From: a bacterium
Lineage (GTDB): Bacteria; Auribacterota; UBA3054; B51-G9
Length of the DNA: 23,607 nucleotides
NCBI GenBank assembly: GCA_029933535.1
Contig: JAOZNZ010000001.1
Location: 2,895 to 26,501 of the forward strand
Reading direction: 5' to 3'
Part shown: positions 1-7,619 of the stretch, in pieces
How positions within the stretch are numbered: the first letter of the stretch is position 1
Layout: the number at the start of each line of letters is the position of its first letter
Translations under genes and position numbers: made by a program
The notes under the pieces: generated by a model
What the model was told of the DNA's origin: nothing
Databases searched by the model: none
What the model saw: the letters and a program-made list of their open reading frames with translations, nothing else

Positions 1-6
1 GGAAGG

Positions 7-82
7 TGGTACGCCATACTGGGATCGAACCAGTGACCTACGGATTAAGAATCCGGTGCTCTACCAACTGAGCTAATGGCGC
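7..82 (-). tRNA. trnK: tRNA-Lys (anticodon CTT)
   Basis: Read on the minus strand this is a complete 76-nt cloverleaf. The acceptor arm GCGCCAT pairs with ATGGCGT (one G-U at the end), followed by discriminator A and an encoded CCA at 7-9. The D arm (GCTCAGTTGGTAGAGC) and T arm (GGTTCGATCC) are canonical. The anticodon loop TTCTTAA gives CTT, lysine. Confidence 0.96.
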
Positions 83-114
83 AAATGTAAGAGATATCGT
101 TTAGTTATTATGAA

Positions 115-143
115 ATTATATCAAAACTGAAATTGAAAATCAA
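115..143 (-). promoter_or_regulatory. Promoter of tRNA-Lys
   Basis: On the minus strand TTGATT (138-143) is followed after 17 nt by TATAAT (115-120), which is extended to TGATATAAT. Transcription would start near 108, about 26 nt before the tRNA 5' end. This is a sigma70-type match found by eye. Confidence 0.65.
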
Positions 144-218
144 TTCGTGATTAAAAAAGATTTATAGCAGAATGATTTATAACAAAATAATTAAGAAATT
201 ATAATTTTACAAGAGAAA

Positions 219-247
219 TTGTATAGAAACCAAAAAAATGGTATAAT
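219..247 (+). promoter_or_regulatory. Promoter of the four-gene secreted-protein operon
   Basis: TTGTAT (219-224), a 17-nt spacer and TATAAT (242-247), extended to TGGTATAAT. The predicted start near 254 gives a short leader containing AAGGG eight bases before the ATG at 271. Confidence 0.65.
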
Positions 248-270
248 TATAGAAGCCGAAGGGATAAATT

Positions 271-660
271 ATGAAAAATACTGTTTATATAGTCTTAATT
301 ATATTCTTTTGCTGTGCGGCAATACAGTATGTCTGTGCGTTAGAAACGACAGAAAACCGTATTTATCACACACAGCTTAACGAATCAAAACAGGCAAATG
401 AGCAGGCGTTAATTTTTCTCAACAATTATAAAAGCAAAAGGTTGTACACGAAAAGTGCCGGTAATCTTTTTATTACAAAGAAAAATAATATCTTAAGGAA
501 CACTTATTTTAATATATCAGAAACCAACAAATTTTTGTTTTCGGCCCCTAAAAAATCATCAACTAAAAAAAGGACTGAGAAATCAATATTGAAAACAAAC
601 AGATTCGAAGACAAAAATGGAGATGGAATTAATGACATTGTTACAAATTCAAAATTATAA
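271..660 (+). CDS. Small secreted protein of unknown function with C-terminal Asp-rich loop
   Basis: This 129-aa protein matches no family I recognise. Residues 1-23 form a clear signal peptide (MKNT, a hydrophobic stretch, then VCALE). The mature part is Lys/Asn/Thr-rich. It ends in [11 protein letters not shown], the D-x-N-x-D-G-x-x-D calcium-loop pattern seen in thrombospondin-3/EF-hand-like repeats, here in one copy. The start is supported by an upstream promoter and AAGGG spaced eight bases away. It is the first gene of a four-gene run of exported proteins, and the next gene starts inside its 3' end. It is probably periplasmic or outer-envelope; its role is unknown. Confidence 0.72.
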   Translation: MKNTVYIVLIIFFCCAAIQYVCALETTENRIYHTQLNESKQANEQALIFLNNYKSKRLYTKSAGNLFITKKNNILRNTYFNISETNKFLFSAPKKSSTKKRTEKSILKTNRFEDKNGDGINDIVTNSKL

Positions 661-1333
661 AATATGTAATAAATGGTTTTTGTTTTTTTTTGCGTTGATT
701 CTACTTTTACTTATTCAGCCATATAACTCTTCCGCAGCAGTTAAACTTCCCCCGGCATCAACTAAAGAAGGTTTTATTACGTTGTTGCTTATTAATGAAG
801 CGCCTTTTCCGGGAGAAAAAAATTATAAAAGCGAAGAGGACACCAAACTGGCCATGCTGTCCATTCTTTTGGTATTAGACAATCGGCTTAAACATATTCC
901 GTCCGGTTATCTGCAAAAGCATATAGCGACAGTAAGCACTAAGAATATTATAGATATAATTACTGCAGGTGGAGAGCGGGGCCAGGTAGATGGTTTTTAT
1001 ATTAACTCAAGCGGAAAACTTACAACTGTGCCAAGAGTAACCCGTCGGGTAAATAATTTACTAAATATTGCCGGGAGGGGTAAACCGGGCAGATTTGCCC
1101 GATTATTAAATTATGCCGTTAAAATTTCGCAGGATTATTTAAAGGGCAAGAGTATAAAAGGCATGTATATAAATTTAACTGTTATTCCACCACATAAAGT
1201 AACAGGTCGGGCGTATTCCTGGATGACCGACAGTATGAGTTTCCATCCCGGCGGTAAATATGTTACCATACCGGATAAAGACAAAGGATCCCTTGGCGGG
1301 AACCGATTTTTCACCTTACAAAAACTAAAATGA
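632..1333 (+). CDS. Putative SleB/CwlJ-like cell-wall hydrolase, membrane-anchored or secreted
   Basis: About 233 aa. The first ATG of the frame is at 617, but the ATG at 632 is preferred because GGAG (619-622) lies nine bases upstream; both overlap the previous gene. Residues about 15-35 form a hydrophobic segment ending SSAA, a signal peptide or anchor. The remainder follows the layout of the Hydrolase_2 (SleB/CwlJ) fold: a Glu in INEAPFPGE (E56) where the family has its catalytic EARGEP motif, then a helix ending LVLDNRL like the family's AAVILNRV, a middle [10 protein letters not shown] segment, a helix with YLKGK, and a terminal GGNRFF resembling GNHRFF. This assignment comes from pattern, not a search, and similarity is distant. 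Such enzymes cleave peptidoglycan. The stop overlaps the next start as ATGA. Confidence 0.5.
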   Translation: MTLLQIQNYKICNKWFLFFFALILLLLIQPYNSSAAVKLPPASTKEGFITLLLINEAPFPGEKNYKSEEDTKLAMLSILLVLDNRLKHIPSGYLQKHIATVSTKNIIDIITAGGERGQVDGFYINSSGKLTTVPRVTRRVNNLLNIAGRGKPGRFARLLNYAVKISQDYLKGKSIKGMYINLTVIPPHKVTGRAYSWMTDSMSFHPGGKYVTIPDKDKGSLGGNRFFTLQKLK

Positions 1334-2181
1334 AAAAAATATTAGCAATAGCATTCTGTTTTGCGGCATTTAACTCTTCAGCGACTAAAGAATTTGTAAA
1401 ACCAGAAAACGCGGATTATTTGCGTGGGGTTATAGAATACGTATATTTCTGGCATCTTGATCCCGCGAATTTTTTTGAACAGGATCAGGATACGAACATA
1501 GAGATTTTAGTTAAAGAAAGCAGTTATTCTAAAGATTTAAATAATAAATCTACAAGGTATGAACTTATTATTCCCGACCTTAACCTTGGAATAGATCTTA
1601 TAAATGCGAATTACAAAATTCAAGAACTTGATCTTCTGATTACAAATTCTTCTTTTAAAGTTGTTGCTGTAAATCCTGATTTTCGAGAGCCAGTAACGAA
1701 CGAAGAGTTTAAGGTAAGACTTCTAAGCGAAGGTGATATGATGAAACGATTGTTTCAGAATAGATATAAGCCGGCAGTTTTATCAGGAGAGGTTAAAACA
1801 AATATATATAACAGCTTGGTTAAGCTCTCTAAATTAGAGCTTGGGCATCCTTTAATAAAAGAGCACATTTTTTATGTAGGTCCCCTTTCAGATTATTCAA
1901 ACGACATTTGGATTTTCTGGGAAACCGAGCGAAAGCTTGTGAAATTTTCTTCAGCATCGGATTACACATCAAAAGCATATTGGCAATTATTACCGATATT
2001 TGTTAAAATGTATGATCTTGACACCGATGTTGTTGTTTCGCTAAGTGAAGTTAGCGGCAGCAACGCATACATTACGAAGAGTTTTGCCGGTCGGATAATG
2101 TTTAATTGCATAGTCAACGGCAAAAAAGTTATCATTGACGAACAAAATAATGTAACCCAAAAACAGGAGACAGAGAAATGA
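1330..2181 (+). CDS. Secreted protein of unknown function, third gene of the envelope operon
   Basis: 283 aa with a short signal peptide ([18 protein letters not shown], cleavage about residue 18). I do not recognise the family. The mature protein looks like one mixed alpha/beta globular domain with no membrane segment. The C-terminal part is rich in aromatics ([19 protein letters not shown]) and ends in a compact stretch ([36 protein letters not shown]) that looks conserved and could be a family signature. The start ATG overlaps the stop of the upstream hydrolase gene as ATGA and its own stop overlaps the next start the same way, implying translational coupling and matched expression. Confidence 0.7.
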   Translation: MKKILAIAFCFAAFNSSATKEFVKPENADYLRGVIEYVYFWHLDPANFFEQDQDTNIEILVKESSYSKDLNNKSTRYELIIPDLNLGIDLINANYKIQELDLLITNSSFKVVAVNPDFREPVTNEEFKVRLLSEGDMMKRLFQNRYKPAVLSGEVKTNIYNSLVKLSKLELGHPLIKEHIFYVGPLSDYSNDIWIFWETERKLVKFSSASDYTSKAYWQLLPIFVKMYDLDTDVVVSLSEVSGSNAYITKSFAGRIMFNCIVNGKKVIIDEQNNVTQKQETEK

Positions 2182-3134
2182 AAAAAATATCTATATTAAT
2201 ATTATCGATTCTTTTTGTTGGATTAATAAGCGTTAATTCATTTGCAGGAGAAAAAAGCAGTGCTGAAGCTAAGAAACCGAAACTCATTGAACAAAAAGAA
2301 GCTAAAATCCAAGAAATGACAGATGAAATTCTTGCTATTGATGCTCAAATTGAAGAAACAGTTGAAAAAATTGTTCAATATCTCGCTTCGGTAAAAGATT
2401 CCGCCGGTTCTCACACTAAAGTTGCTGTTATTAAAGAAAAAGCAATCCAAGGCCTCGCGAAAAGTGTTGAGGATTACAAAAGAGAGCGAGGAAAAAGAAT
2501 GAATGAGTTAAGTAAACGTCATCCGAATTTATCGCGTGACATCTTACAAAAGCAAGTTGATATTACTGATGAAAGAATTGACAGAAGAATTGAACAGATT
2601 ATAAATATTACCTCTTCATTAACACAAAATCAAGATGTTAAAAAATATGATACTTATTGGACACAGCAGCGTAGTTCCGGAAGGCGCAGAAGCGGCCGTG
2701 CTAAGCAGAAAGTATCAAAAGAGTACAAACAAAATAAGAGTGTAACAGCCAAAAGCAACGCTTTAAAGGATAAAATAATTAAAGGTTTAGAAGAAGAAAT
2801 TAAATCTCTTGAAGCTAAAAACGTTTCGTTGAACGCCAGAATACAAACTGAACGCTCAAAAGATAAAAAGGAGCAGTATAAAAAAGATATTGAAGCTAAT
2901 AACGTTACAATCGAAAAAAGGAAAGAACAGTTGCAGGAAGCGGAAACAGAAACAACGGTTGCAGCAACACCTATCGAATACAAGGATGCCAGAGATTTAG
3001 AAGATAAAATTGCAGATCTGGTTCTTGATATCCAGGACCATGAAGCAAAAATGAAGCAACTTATTTACAAACGGAATATGGCTTTAAAAAAACTTGGAAC
3101 TTACGAAAAAGCAGCTGCAAGGCAGAAGAAGTAG
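2178..3134 (+). CDS. Exported coiled-coil protein, last gene of the envelope operon
   Basis: 318 aa. Residues 1-23 are a signal peptide ending SFAGE. The rest is highly charged (Lys/Glu/Gln-rich) and almost wholly helical: one coiled-coil block about residues 35-150, a basic linker with RSSGRRRSGRAKQK near 165-178, and a second long coiled coil about 195-310. No catalytic motif is visible. A periplasmic scaffold or spacer is the most one can infer. It overlaps the preceding stop by ATGA. A hairpin terminator lies 80-110 bp downstream, so the transcription unit is 271-3134. Confidence 0.72.
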   Translation: MKKISILILSILFVGLISVNSFAGEKSSAEAKKPKLIEQKEAKIQEMTDEILAIDAQIEETVEKIVQYLASVKDSAGSHTKVAVIKEKAIQGLAKSVEDYKRERGKRMNELSKRHPNLSRDILQKQVDITDERIDRRIEQIINITSSLTQNQDVKKYDTYWTQQRSSGRRRSGRAKQKVSKEYKQNKSVTAKSNALKDKIIKGLEEEIKSLEAKNVSLNARIQTERSKDKKEQYKKDIEANNVTIEKRKEQLQEAETETTVAATPIEYKDARDLEDKIADLVLDIQDHEAKMKQLIYKRNMALKKLGTYEKAAARQKK

Positions 3135-3135
3135 G

Positions 3136-3177
3136 TTATTAGTTATTAGTTATTAGTTATTGGTTAATGGTTAATTG
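3136..3177. repeat. Heptanucleotide tandem repeat (TTATTAG/TTATTGG/TTAATGG, six copies)
   Basis: Directly after the coiled-coil gene's stop: three TTATTAG, then TTATTGG, TTAATGG and TTAATTG, all in 7-bp register. The TTAATGG variant is the same word that builds the array at 17713-17754, so the two arrays appear to belong to one family. Confidence 0.85.
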
Positions 3178-3216
3178 CTTGCCCAGCCGTAGGCGGGGTT
3201 AATAGTTTTTAAAATT

Positions 3217-3248
3217 CCTTTCTATTTTTGATAGAAAGGGATTTTTTT
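3217..3248 (+). terminator. Rho-independent terminator of the 271-3134 operon
   Basis: CCTTTCTAT (3217-3225) pairs with ATAGAAAGG (3231-3239) across a 5-nt loop, followed by G, A and seven T. Strand and position fit termination of the four-gene operon. Confidence 0.82.
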
Positions 3249-3285
3249 GTTTATAAATTTTTGATTATATTCTTTTGCCAAATAT

Positions 3286-3305
3286 GACGCGCTGGGAAGC
3301 GCGTC
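3286..3305. repeat. Palindrome GACGCGC/GCGCGTC, dispersed repeat
   Basis: A 7-bp stem with a TGGGAA loop, followed by TTACTT. A relative at 16285-16300 has the form CGCGC-TTGGAA-GCGCG, followed by GCTTACTT. Shared loop and flank show these are copies of one element rather than chance hairpins. Confidence 0.7.
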
Positions 3306-3359
3306 TTACTTCAGCAGCCTCTAATTAGAGCGTGTGACTTACTATAAAATCGTGTTTTA

Positions 3360-3368
3360 TGGTATAAT
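3360..3368 (+). promoter_or_regulatory. Extended -10 promoter for the CotH gene (leaderless transcript likely)
   Basis: TGGTATAAT at 3360-3368, with a weak -35 (TTACTA, 3339-3344, 18-nt spacer). A start seven bases past the -10 falls at about 3375, one base before the ATG at 3376, so the mRNA would have essentially no leader. Confidence 0.55.
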
Positions 3369-3375
3369 ATTATAT

Positions 3376-6300
3376 ATGGGCGATATAATTAAAAAATTTT
3401 TTGTTATTTTTTTTCTGCTGAACAGTTTGTGTTTTGCCGATAATATTCTTATTACGGAATTTATGGCAAAAAATGATTCTTCATTAACAAATGAGACAGG
3501 AAATACTTATGATTGGATAGAAATTTATAATCCCGGGAGCAATGATGTTAATCTTGGGGGCTGGTTTCTTACCGATGATGCTGCTGTGTTTTCAAAATGG
3601 ATGTTTCCGGCCACAAATATAAACGCGAAAAGTTATTTGCTTATTTTTGCTTCCGATCAAAACAAAAGTTTTCCCGGTGAAGAGCTTCATACTAATTTTA
3701 AGTTGAGCAGTGCCGGAGAATTTCTTGCACTTATAAAATCTGACAGTAATACAATTTCATTTGCTTATTCTCCAATTTTTCCACAGCAGATCTCCGATGT
3801 TTCCTGTGGATTACCTGCAGCATCAACTTACGAAGAACTTTTGATAACTTCTGCTGCACCGTGTAAAGCATTTGTTCCGACAGACAGTTCACTTAGTTTA
3901 TCGTGGACAGAAAAATCTTTTGTTGATTCTTCGTGGTCAACCGGAACAACAGGGGTTGGGTATGATAATAATCCAACTTATCTTCCGCTTATTGGATTGG
4001 ATGTTAAAGCTGAAATGTCCGGAATAAATGCTTCATGTTATGTTCGTGTTCCGTTTGTAGTGGATAATGTTTCAGAGTTAAGTTCAATGACTTTACGCAT
4101 GAAATATGATGATGGGTTTGTAGCATATATAAACGGCGAAGAAATCGCAAGCGCGAATGCTCCGCCGGGTACTCTGGCTTGGAATGCTCAAGCGACAGGC
4201 TTACATGATGATACTCTGGCGACAACTTTTATTGATTACAGCATCCCCTTTATTTCATCAATTATAAACGGAACGAATGTATTGTCAATACACGGATTAA
4301 ATTATCCTTCAACGAGTTCTGACGCACTTTTTCTACCTGAGCTTTCCGCGAGTTTTTCGAGTGGTTATATTACAAATAAAATCGCGTATTTTTTTACGCC
4401 TACTCCTGGCGCGGCAAATAATGCGGGAATATCCAATCTTCCGCCAATAATAAGTTTTGCCGGACATTCACCGCTTGTTCCTGAAGATTTTGAGGACATT
4501 ACTGTTACGGCAAGAATTACGGAAACTTCTTTGCCGGTTGGTAATGTTAGACTTCATTATCGCGTAATGTATGGAAGTGAAGTTATTGTTAGCATGACAG
4601 ATATAGGTAACGGAATTTATAGTGGAAACATTTCCTCTGCTGTTTCTTTTCCGGGCAATATGGTAAGGTATTATATTACAGCATCAGATACAAGCGGCAG
4701 CACTCTCCGCTGGCCGCTGTTTGCTACATCAACAGACACAGAATATCTTGGAACAATTATCAACAATCCTCTTATTAACACAAATATTCCTGTTTATCAC
4801 TGGTTTGTTCTGAATACGGGTGCAGCAGAGACACGCACCGGAACGCGCTGTTCTTTTTTCTACAACGGTGAATTTTATGACAACATTTTTTGTCGAGTGC
4901 GAGGTGGAAGTTCTGTGTATGTCGGTGCGCCAAAATTTCCTCATAAATTTGAATTTAATGCCGACCACGAATTCAAATTTTCAGAAAAGTACAAAAGAGC
5001 GGATGAAATAAATGTTTTAGCGGCGTATAATGATACATCTTACATGCGCGACTTTTTATCATGGGAAATTTTGAAAGATTCATCGCTTCCTTACTGTTTC
5101 GCGGAAATTATTCAAATGCGGCAGAATGGTGTGTTCTTCGGATTGGAAGTTTGTGTAGAACAAGTTGACGGGCATTTTTTACGAAGACAAAATATTAACG
5201 ATAACGGGTCGTTATACAAATCCCCTCATCCGGGGACACTTATTGAATTGAGTACTATGGGGTTTCTTGAAAAGAAACGTCCGGCTGACGGTGATTTTTC
5301 TGATATGACAAATTTTATAAACGGGCTGCATCTTCCTACAGAAGCGCAGATCAAAACTTATATGCTTGATAATGTAAACATTCCTGAAGTTGTGAATTAT
5401 CTTGCCGCGCACAGAATTTTTATGGAGTTTGATTTTACGTCGAAAAATTATTATTTGTATAACGATAGCGAAGAGCGGGGAGAATGGACGATTTATGCCT
5501 GGGACAAAGATTTAACATTTGGAATGATTTGGGGAGGAACATACGTTTTCGGTAATAATGATTATGCTTATTCTTCATCAGGAAGGGGTGTAGCAAGTAT
5601 GTACTGGAGCGAAGCGAATTACCTTTATCGCAGGATTATTGGCACTTTCAGGGATATGTACGCCAGAAGGATCAGAACTTTGATGGATAAACTTTTGCAG
5701 CCGCCTGACACCCCTCGTGAAAACTTGAAATTTGAAAACAGGGTTTACGAGTTACATGGTAAAATTAAAGCTCTTGCGGATCTGGACCGCGCAAAATGGG
5801 GTTGGCCGTCAAATACCGCTTTTTATGCTCGCACAGACCATCTTGATATCGACGGTGGATGTAACGAACTTACGAACAATTTTTTCGCGCAGCGGAGAAC
5901 TCATTTGTACATCACTCACAACGTTGACAATGGCGGAATGATACCTCATGGGCAACCTGAAACAGCCAATCTTATTTTTGGTAACATCGAAATTTTTCCA
6001 AGTTCAGGCATTAAAGACGAAGAATATTTTGAACTTATAAATACAAATAATTTTGCTGTAGATATTTCCTGCTGGCAAATTTCTAATGCTGTAACCTTTA
6101 CTTTTTTCGGTGGAACGGTCATTCCCGCGGGCGAAAAAGCATATGTTTCACCAAATATCAAAGCTTTACGCGCAAGATCTGTGAGTCCAAAATCCGGAGA
6201 GAATAATTTTGTAGTTGGAAATTATAGCGGCCGGCTTGATGCAAACGGGGAAACGATATTTTTGCTTAATTGCGAGGGAGATATCATTGCTTCGGCGAAT

Positions 6301-6381
6301 ACGATACCGGAACCGTTTTTATTTATTATTTATTATTTATTATTTATCATTTATTGGAGAAAATTCAAATCAAAGATTTGA
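3376..6381 (+). CDS. Secreted CotH-kinase/lamin-tail multidomain protein with PEP-CTERM-like C-terminus
   Basis: About 1001 aa from the ATG at 3376. A GTG at 3334 is in frame, but the -10 element lies between the two and the 3376 start gives a clean signal peptide (residues 1-21, cleavage LCFA/DN). Visible order: a lamin-tail domain about 24-130 (ILITEFMAKNDS...DWIEIYNPG...LGGWFLTDD); a jelly-roll-like segment about 185-340; an Ig/Fn3-like segment about 350-450; a CotH domain about 470-830 with CRVRGGSS, KFPHKFEF and the acidic WDKDLTFG near 709; a second lamin-tail-like domain about 870-965; then TIPEP, a hydrophobic FLFIIYYLLFIIYW and basic RKFKSKI. The last part fits PEP-CTERM/exosortase sorting signals. 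CotH proteins can be atypical kinases; whether this one is active is unknown. The hydrophobic segment is encoded by a 7-bp repeat. Confidence 0.85.
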   Translation: MGDIIKKFFVIFFLLNSLCFADNILITEFMAKNDSSLTNETGNTYDWIEIYNPGSNDVNLGGWFLTDDAAVFSKWMFPATNINAKSYLLIFASDQNKSFPGEELHTNFKLSSAGEFLALIKSDSNTISFAYSPIFPQQISDVSCGLPAASTYEELLITSAAPCKAFVPTDSSLSLSWTEKSFVDSSWSTGTTGVGYDNNPTYLPLIGLDVKAEMSGINASCYVRVPFVVDNVSELSSMTLRMKYDDGFVAYINGEEIASANAPPGTLAWNAQATGLHDDTLATTFIDYSIPFISSIINGTNVLSIHGLNYPSTSSDALFLPELSASFSSGYITNKIAYFFTPTPGAANNAGISNLPPIISFAGHSPLVPEDFEDITVTARITETSLPVGNVRLHYRVMYGSEVIVSMTDIGNGIYSGNISSAVSFPGNMVRYYITASDTSGSTLRWPLFATSTDTEYLGTIINNPLINTNIPVYHWFVLNTGAAETRTGTRCSFFYNGEFYDNIFCRVRGGSSVYVGAPKFPHKFEFNADHEFKFSEKYKRADEINVLAAYNDTSYMRDFLSWEILKDSSLPYCFAEIIQMRQNGVFFGLEVCVEQVDGHFLRRQNINDNGSLYKSPHPGTLIELSTMGFLEKKRPADGDFSDMTNFINGLHLPTEAQIKTYMLDNVNIPEVVNYLAAHRIFMEFDFTSKNYYLYNDSEERGEWTIYAWDKDLTFGMIWGGTYVFGNNDYAYSSSGRGVASMYWSEANYLYRRIIGTFRDMYARRIRTLMDKLLQPPDTPRENLKFENRVYELHGKIKALADLDRAKWGWPSNTAFYARTDHLDIDGGCNELTNNFFAQRRTHLYITHNVDNGGMIPHGQPETANLIFGNIEIFPSSGIKDEEYFELINTNNFAVDISCWQISNAVTFTFFGGTVIPAGEKAYVSPNIKALRARSVSPKSGENNFVVGNYSGRLDANGETIFLLNCEGDIIASANTIPEPFLFIIYYLLFIIYWRKFKSKI
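6319..6353 (+). repeat. Heptanucleotide repeat inside the CotH gene encoding its transmembrane segment
   Basis: Four perfect copies of TTATTTA and one TCATTTA. Because 7 is not a multiple of 3, the array encodes the cyclic heptapeptide LFIIYYL in whichever frame it is read and contains no stop. Confidence 0.92.
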
Positions 6382-6385
6382 ATTT
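6361..6385 (+). other. Perfect hairpin spanning the CotH stop codon
   Basis: AAATTCAAATC (6361-6371) pairs perfectly with GATTTGAATTT (6375-6385) over an AAA loop, with the TGA at 6379-6381 inside the stem. There is no immediate T-run, so it may stabilise the mRNA 3' end or terminate weakly. Confidence 0.6.
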
Positions 6386-6435
6386 AAAATTTTAAATACA
6401 TTTTGATTTTCCTGCTTTCTTTTTCAATATTTTTC

Positions 6436-6444
6436 TGATATAAT
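6436..6444 (+). promoter_or_regulatory. Extended -10 promoter upstream of the membrane-protein gene
   Basis: TGATATAAT, identical to the extended -10 of tRNA-Lys; no convincing -35. A start near 6451 gives a leader of about 47 nt to the ATG at 6498. Confidence 0.5.
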
Positions 6445-6497
6445 TTCCTAGTTTATATTTGCCGTTATTCATTAATTTTTGTTTAATAAATTATAAA

Positions 6498-7115
6498 ATG
6501 AAAAAATATTTAATTGATTTAGTTATAAAACTTAGAAATAATCTCCTTGAAATTAATCCCGGGAAGATTCGTGATTGGTGGCCTCTGCTGTTTGGTCCTG
6601 CTATTATCCTTACAGTTTATATCTCATACTTATTAAACCCGCATCCTTCCTGCTGGGTGGGTAATAAGGCCAGACTGGAACTGCTGGCATTATATTTTAC
6701 ATCTGCTGCAACGATTATATATTTAATTCGCGTTATTTTTTCTCGTAATCCTGTTTTTATTCTTTTGTTTGCGCTTTCCGTAACTTTTTTATGCAGGGAG
6801 ATTCATTTTGCAGGAACATCTACCGGTGTTTATATTGCGTTAGTAATTTTAGGAATTTGGAGTTTATTTTGGCAGGACAGGATTTTTGAAGGATTAAAGA
6901 AGGGTGAATTATTTAAGTGGGTTGTTTCAACATTTTCAGTATATTTTTTATCACAGCTTGTTGCAAGAAGAGTTTTTAGATTTATGCCGCTTGAAGATAT
7001 TCTTCATGTTCCTTTTGAAGAGATGTTAGAAAACGGAGCACATTTGATGTTGATAACGACAGCTTTTTCCGATTTATTTTCACGACATATCAAAGATCGA
7101 GACACGGATTTTTGA
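6498..7115 (+). CDS. Polytopic membrane protein of unknown function
   Basis: 205 aa from the ATG at 6498; an in-frame TTG at 6459 would lie closer to the -10 and adds 13 unremarkable residues. About six hydrophobic segments are visible (near 29-47, 60-80, 86-100, 108-125, 141-160, 180-195). Charged residues sit where membrane enzymes and ion-binding proteins keep them: CREIHF at 99-104, with Glu and His at the membrane edge, and FEEMLENGAH at 173-182. Conserved Glu/His in this pattern could bind a metal or lipid headgroup, but I do not recognise the family. It stands alone with its own promoter. The last codons (RDTDF) run into an intergenic ACACGGATT repeat, so the C-terminus may have been altered. 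Confidence 0.7.
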   Translation: MKKYLIDLVIKLRNNLLEINPGKIRDWWPLLFGPAIILTVYISYLLNPHPSCWVGNKARLELLALYFTSAATIIYLIRVIFSRNPVFILLFALSVTFLCREIHFAGTSTGVYIALVILGIWSLFWQDRIFEGLKKGELFKWVVSTFSVYFLSQLVARRVFRFMPLEDILHVPFEEMLENGAHLMLITTAFSDLFSRHIKDRDTDF

Positions 7116-7160
7116 AAATCCGGCGTATGCACGGACACGGATTGACACGGATTAATATTT

Positions 7161-7190
7161 TGTGACAGAATCATTTGTGACAGAATCATT
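7161..7190. repeat. 15-bp tandem duplication (TGTGACAGAATCATT x2)
   Basis: Two identical adjacent copies, 7161-7175 and 7176-7190. They directly follow ACACGGATT words near 7097, 7132 and 7142. Confidence 0.9.
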
Positions 7191-7252
7191 AAGAAATTAT
7201 AAATATATATTCATTAGAGGAATTTTTGAAGAATTGCAAATTCTGCGGAAAT

Positions 7253-7348
7253 TTATTTTTCTGTCATTTGCAGTTCTGTGTATGCGAGAAGGATTCCAGT
7301 TTCAATGTTATGTTCATTAATCTCAAGACATTTTTTAAAAGAGCTTGC
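7253..7348 (-). pseudogene. C-terminal remnant of a TPR-protein gene, paralogue of the gene at 11721-12293
   Basis: On the minus strand, 7348 to 7253 reads ASSFKKCLEINEHNIE, then TGILLAYTELQMTEK, then a stop. The intact TPR protein ends ARDIFLKCLEIDQHNVEA, then GILLTYIELQMKE. By hand alignment about 60 of 72 nucleotides match, with one in-frame 3-nt difference just upstream. An in-frame stop lies two codons before the homologous stretch and there is no start, so only this tail of a former gene remains. Homology stops at both ends. Confidence 0.85.
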
Positions 7349-7489
7349 AATTTAAATAATTTTTTGATACGATATTTGCAGTGTGAGTTTTTTTTGCCCG
7401 AGAAATTCATTAGTAAAATTTAATAAATATTTAACTTAACTCGACAACAAATTCTAAATAAATGGTAAACATGTTTTTACATATTACTT

Positions 7490-7580
7490 CAGGATCTCGC
7501 CAAAGGTGAGTTCTCAGTTAATATTTATTTTTTAAATATTAAAAACTGATGGCCGCCTTTAAAAAGCGGTCGTTTTTTTT
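7490..7580 (+). ncRNA. Candidate structured small RNA ending in a terminator
   Basis: Three consecutive stem-loops: CTCGCC/GGTGAG (7496-7510, AAA loop, one G-U); CAGTTAATATTT (7515-7526) with AAATATT (7534-7540) and AACTG (7544-7548), an AAA bulge between; and GGCCGC/GCGGTC (7551-7571) followed by eight T. No protein frame precedes it closely on the + strand. It matches no riboswitch or RNA family I can name. The promoter and 5' end are not clear. Confidence 0.4.
7551..7580 (+). terminator. First of two tandem intrinsic terminators
   Basis: GGCCGC (7551-7556) pairs with GCGGTC (7566-7571, one G-U), then G and eight T. Confidence 0.75.
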
Positions 7581-7583
7581 AAT

Positions 7584-7615
7584 GGCCGCTTGCGATACGC
7601 ACTGCGGCTTTTTTT
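7584..7615 (+). terminator. Second tandem intrinsic terminator
   Basis: GCCGC (7585-7589) pairs with GCGGC (7604-7608), with an inner GCG-ATA-CGC stem (7592-7600), then seven T. It opens with the same ATGGCCGC as the first terminator, suggesting duplication. Confidence 0.72.
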
Positions 7616-7619
7616 ATTT

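Noticed and set aside
7..82. tRNA-Lys as an integration site for the 271-3134 operon
   Set aside because: The operon lies on the 5' side of the tRNA; integrative elements normally use the 3' end, which points out of the window, and there is no integrase or repeated tRNA end.
3136..3177. CRISPR array
   Set aside because: Units are 7 bp with no spacers; likewise for all other arrays in the window.
7490..7580. A named riboswitch (ZTP, c-di-GMP or fluoride type)
   Set aside because: The conserved core sequences of those classes could not be found; only generic hairpins and terminators are supported.
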